A stretch of DNA of 17,176 nucleotides from Hemicentrotus pulcherrimus (Eukaryota > Echinodermata > Echinoidea > Camarodonta > Strongylocentrotidae): contig BEXV01005001.1 of NCBI GenBank assembly GCA_003118195.1, forward strand, positions 1 to 17,176. The letters are read 5' to 3'. The stretch's first letter is position 1. Each line of letters begins with the position of its first letter. This document shows positions 16,901-17,176 of this stretch, piece after piece. The notes below the pieces were generated by a model. The model did not search any database, was not told where the DNA came from, and saw only the letters and a program-made list of their open reading frames with translations. The position numbers and the translations under genes are program-made.

Positions 16901-17176
16901 ATTTTAAATTGCTTGATTTAACTGAGAGGGGGAAAAAGGGAATCTCAGAAAAGCTAGGCTAGGCTAGGCTTTCAACGGGGAGTGACGTCCCTTGCCCAAA
17001 TATCGGTTTAATATACTAGTATCCAAATTTGGCAAGTGAGCGAAGCTAGCGAGGAGATGTTTGTTTACACTTTATAGTATTCTTTTATATCATTTCATCA
17101 TCACAATAATATATACATGTATAAATGGACCATATCCGTGCCTGAGTATGTGATCATCGACAGTTCTCGGGTGGGG
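16901..17176. repeat. Non-coding end with CTAGG tandem repeat and GCGA-rich motif
   Basis: A short tandem CTAGG/AGGCT repeat lies at 16954-16970. At about 17033-17056, GTGAGCGAAGCTAGCGAGG is an imperfect GCGA/AGCGAG repeat of a kind often seen in decayed transposon DNA. No gene is recognised to the window end. Confidence 0.4.

Overview
This window looks like AT-rich, mostly non-coding nuclear DNA from a marine invertebrate, most likely an echinoderm or another deuterostome such as a hemichordate. The evidence is indirect. The palindrome TACATGTA and its tandem form (TACATG)n occur throughout. There is a tRNA-derived SINE of a style common in such genomes, and two copies of a TTAA-flanked MITE. 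CpG is scarce except in a few islands, and there are many micro- and minisatellites. Nothing suggests bacterial, archaeal, viral or plasmid DNA: there are no dense ORFs, operons, ribosome binding sites or CRISPR arrays. One ambiguous base (N) lies at 1323. Species cannot be fixed from this sequence alone.

Layout. 1-260 is AT-rich with nothing recognised. 261-650 is a GC-richer block with several open frames, perhaps a decayed coding or transposon relic. 761-1027 is a tRNA-derived SINE. 1441-1952 is a four-copy tandem repeat with a ~126 bp period, overlapped at its end by a doubtful frame at 1905-2381. 2382-2880 is AT-rich. 2917-3096 is an AAT microsatellite region. 3115-3534 is a 139-codon frame with a good start context and a nearby AATAAA. 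3886-4280 and 13443-13817 are two copies of one MITE. 4302-4690 is GC-richer and holds a perfect DR1 nuclear-receptor motif. 5729-5960 holds a TATA-box core-promoter candidate on the minus strand. 5994-6753 is bounded by inverted TTAAAGGGCA repeats. 6775-6910 is a second motif-rich island. 7330-8260 holds three diverged copies of a repeat ~350 bp apart. 9855-10121 and 10243-10368 are foldback palindromes. 10717-10990 is a pyrimidine and CA tract. 14132-15212 and 16218-16660 are GAT/GGT arrays with the GT-rich strand always on +. 15815-16196 is the best candidate first exon and promoter (minus strand). 16731-16900 may be a LINE 3' end.

No complete, recognisable protein-coding gene is present. 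The best genic evidence is the minus-strand first-exon model near 15.8-16.2 kb: a CCAAT motif, a TATA-like element, CpG-rich sequence and a 54-codon frame running into a near-consensus splice donor. The window is best read as intergenic or intronic DNA with one gene's 5' end and a rich record of non-autonomous mobile elements. I did not find a convincing new biological system. The most worthwhile leads are the first-exon model, the TTAA MITE family and the foldback cluster with CRE palindromes.
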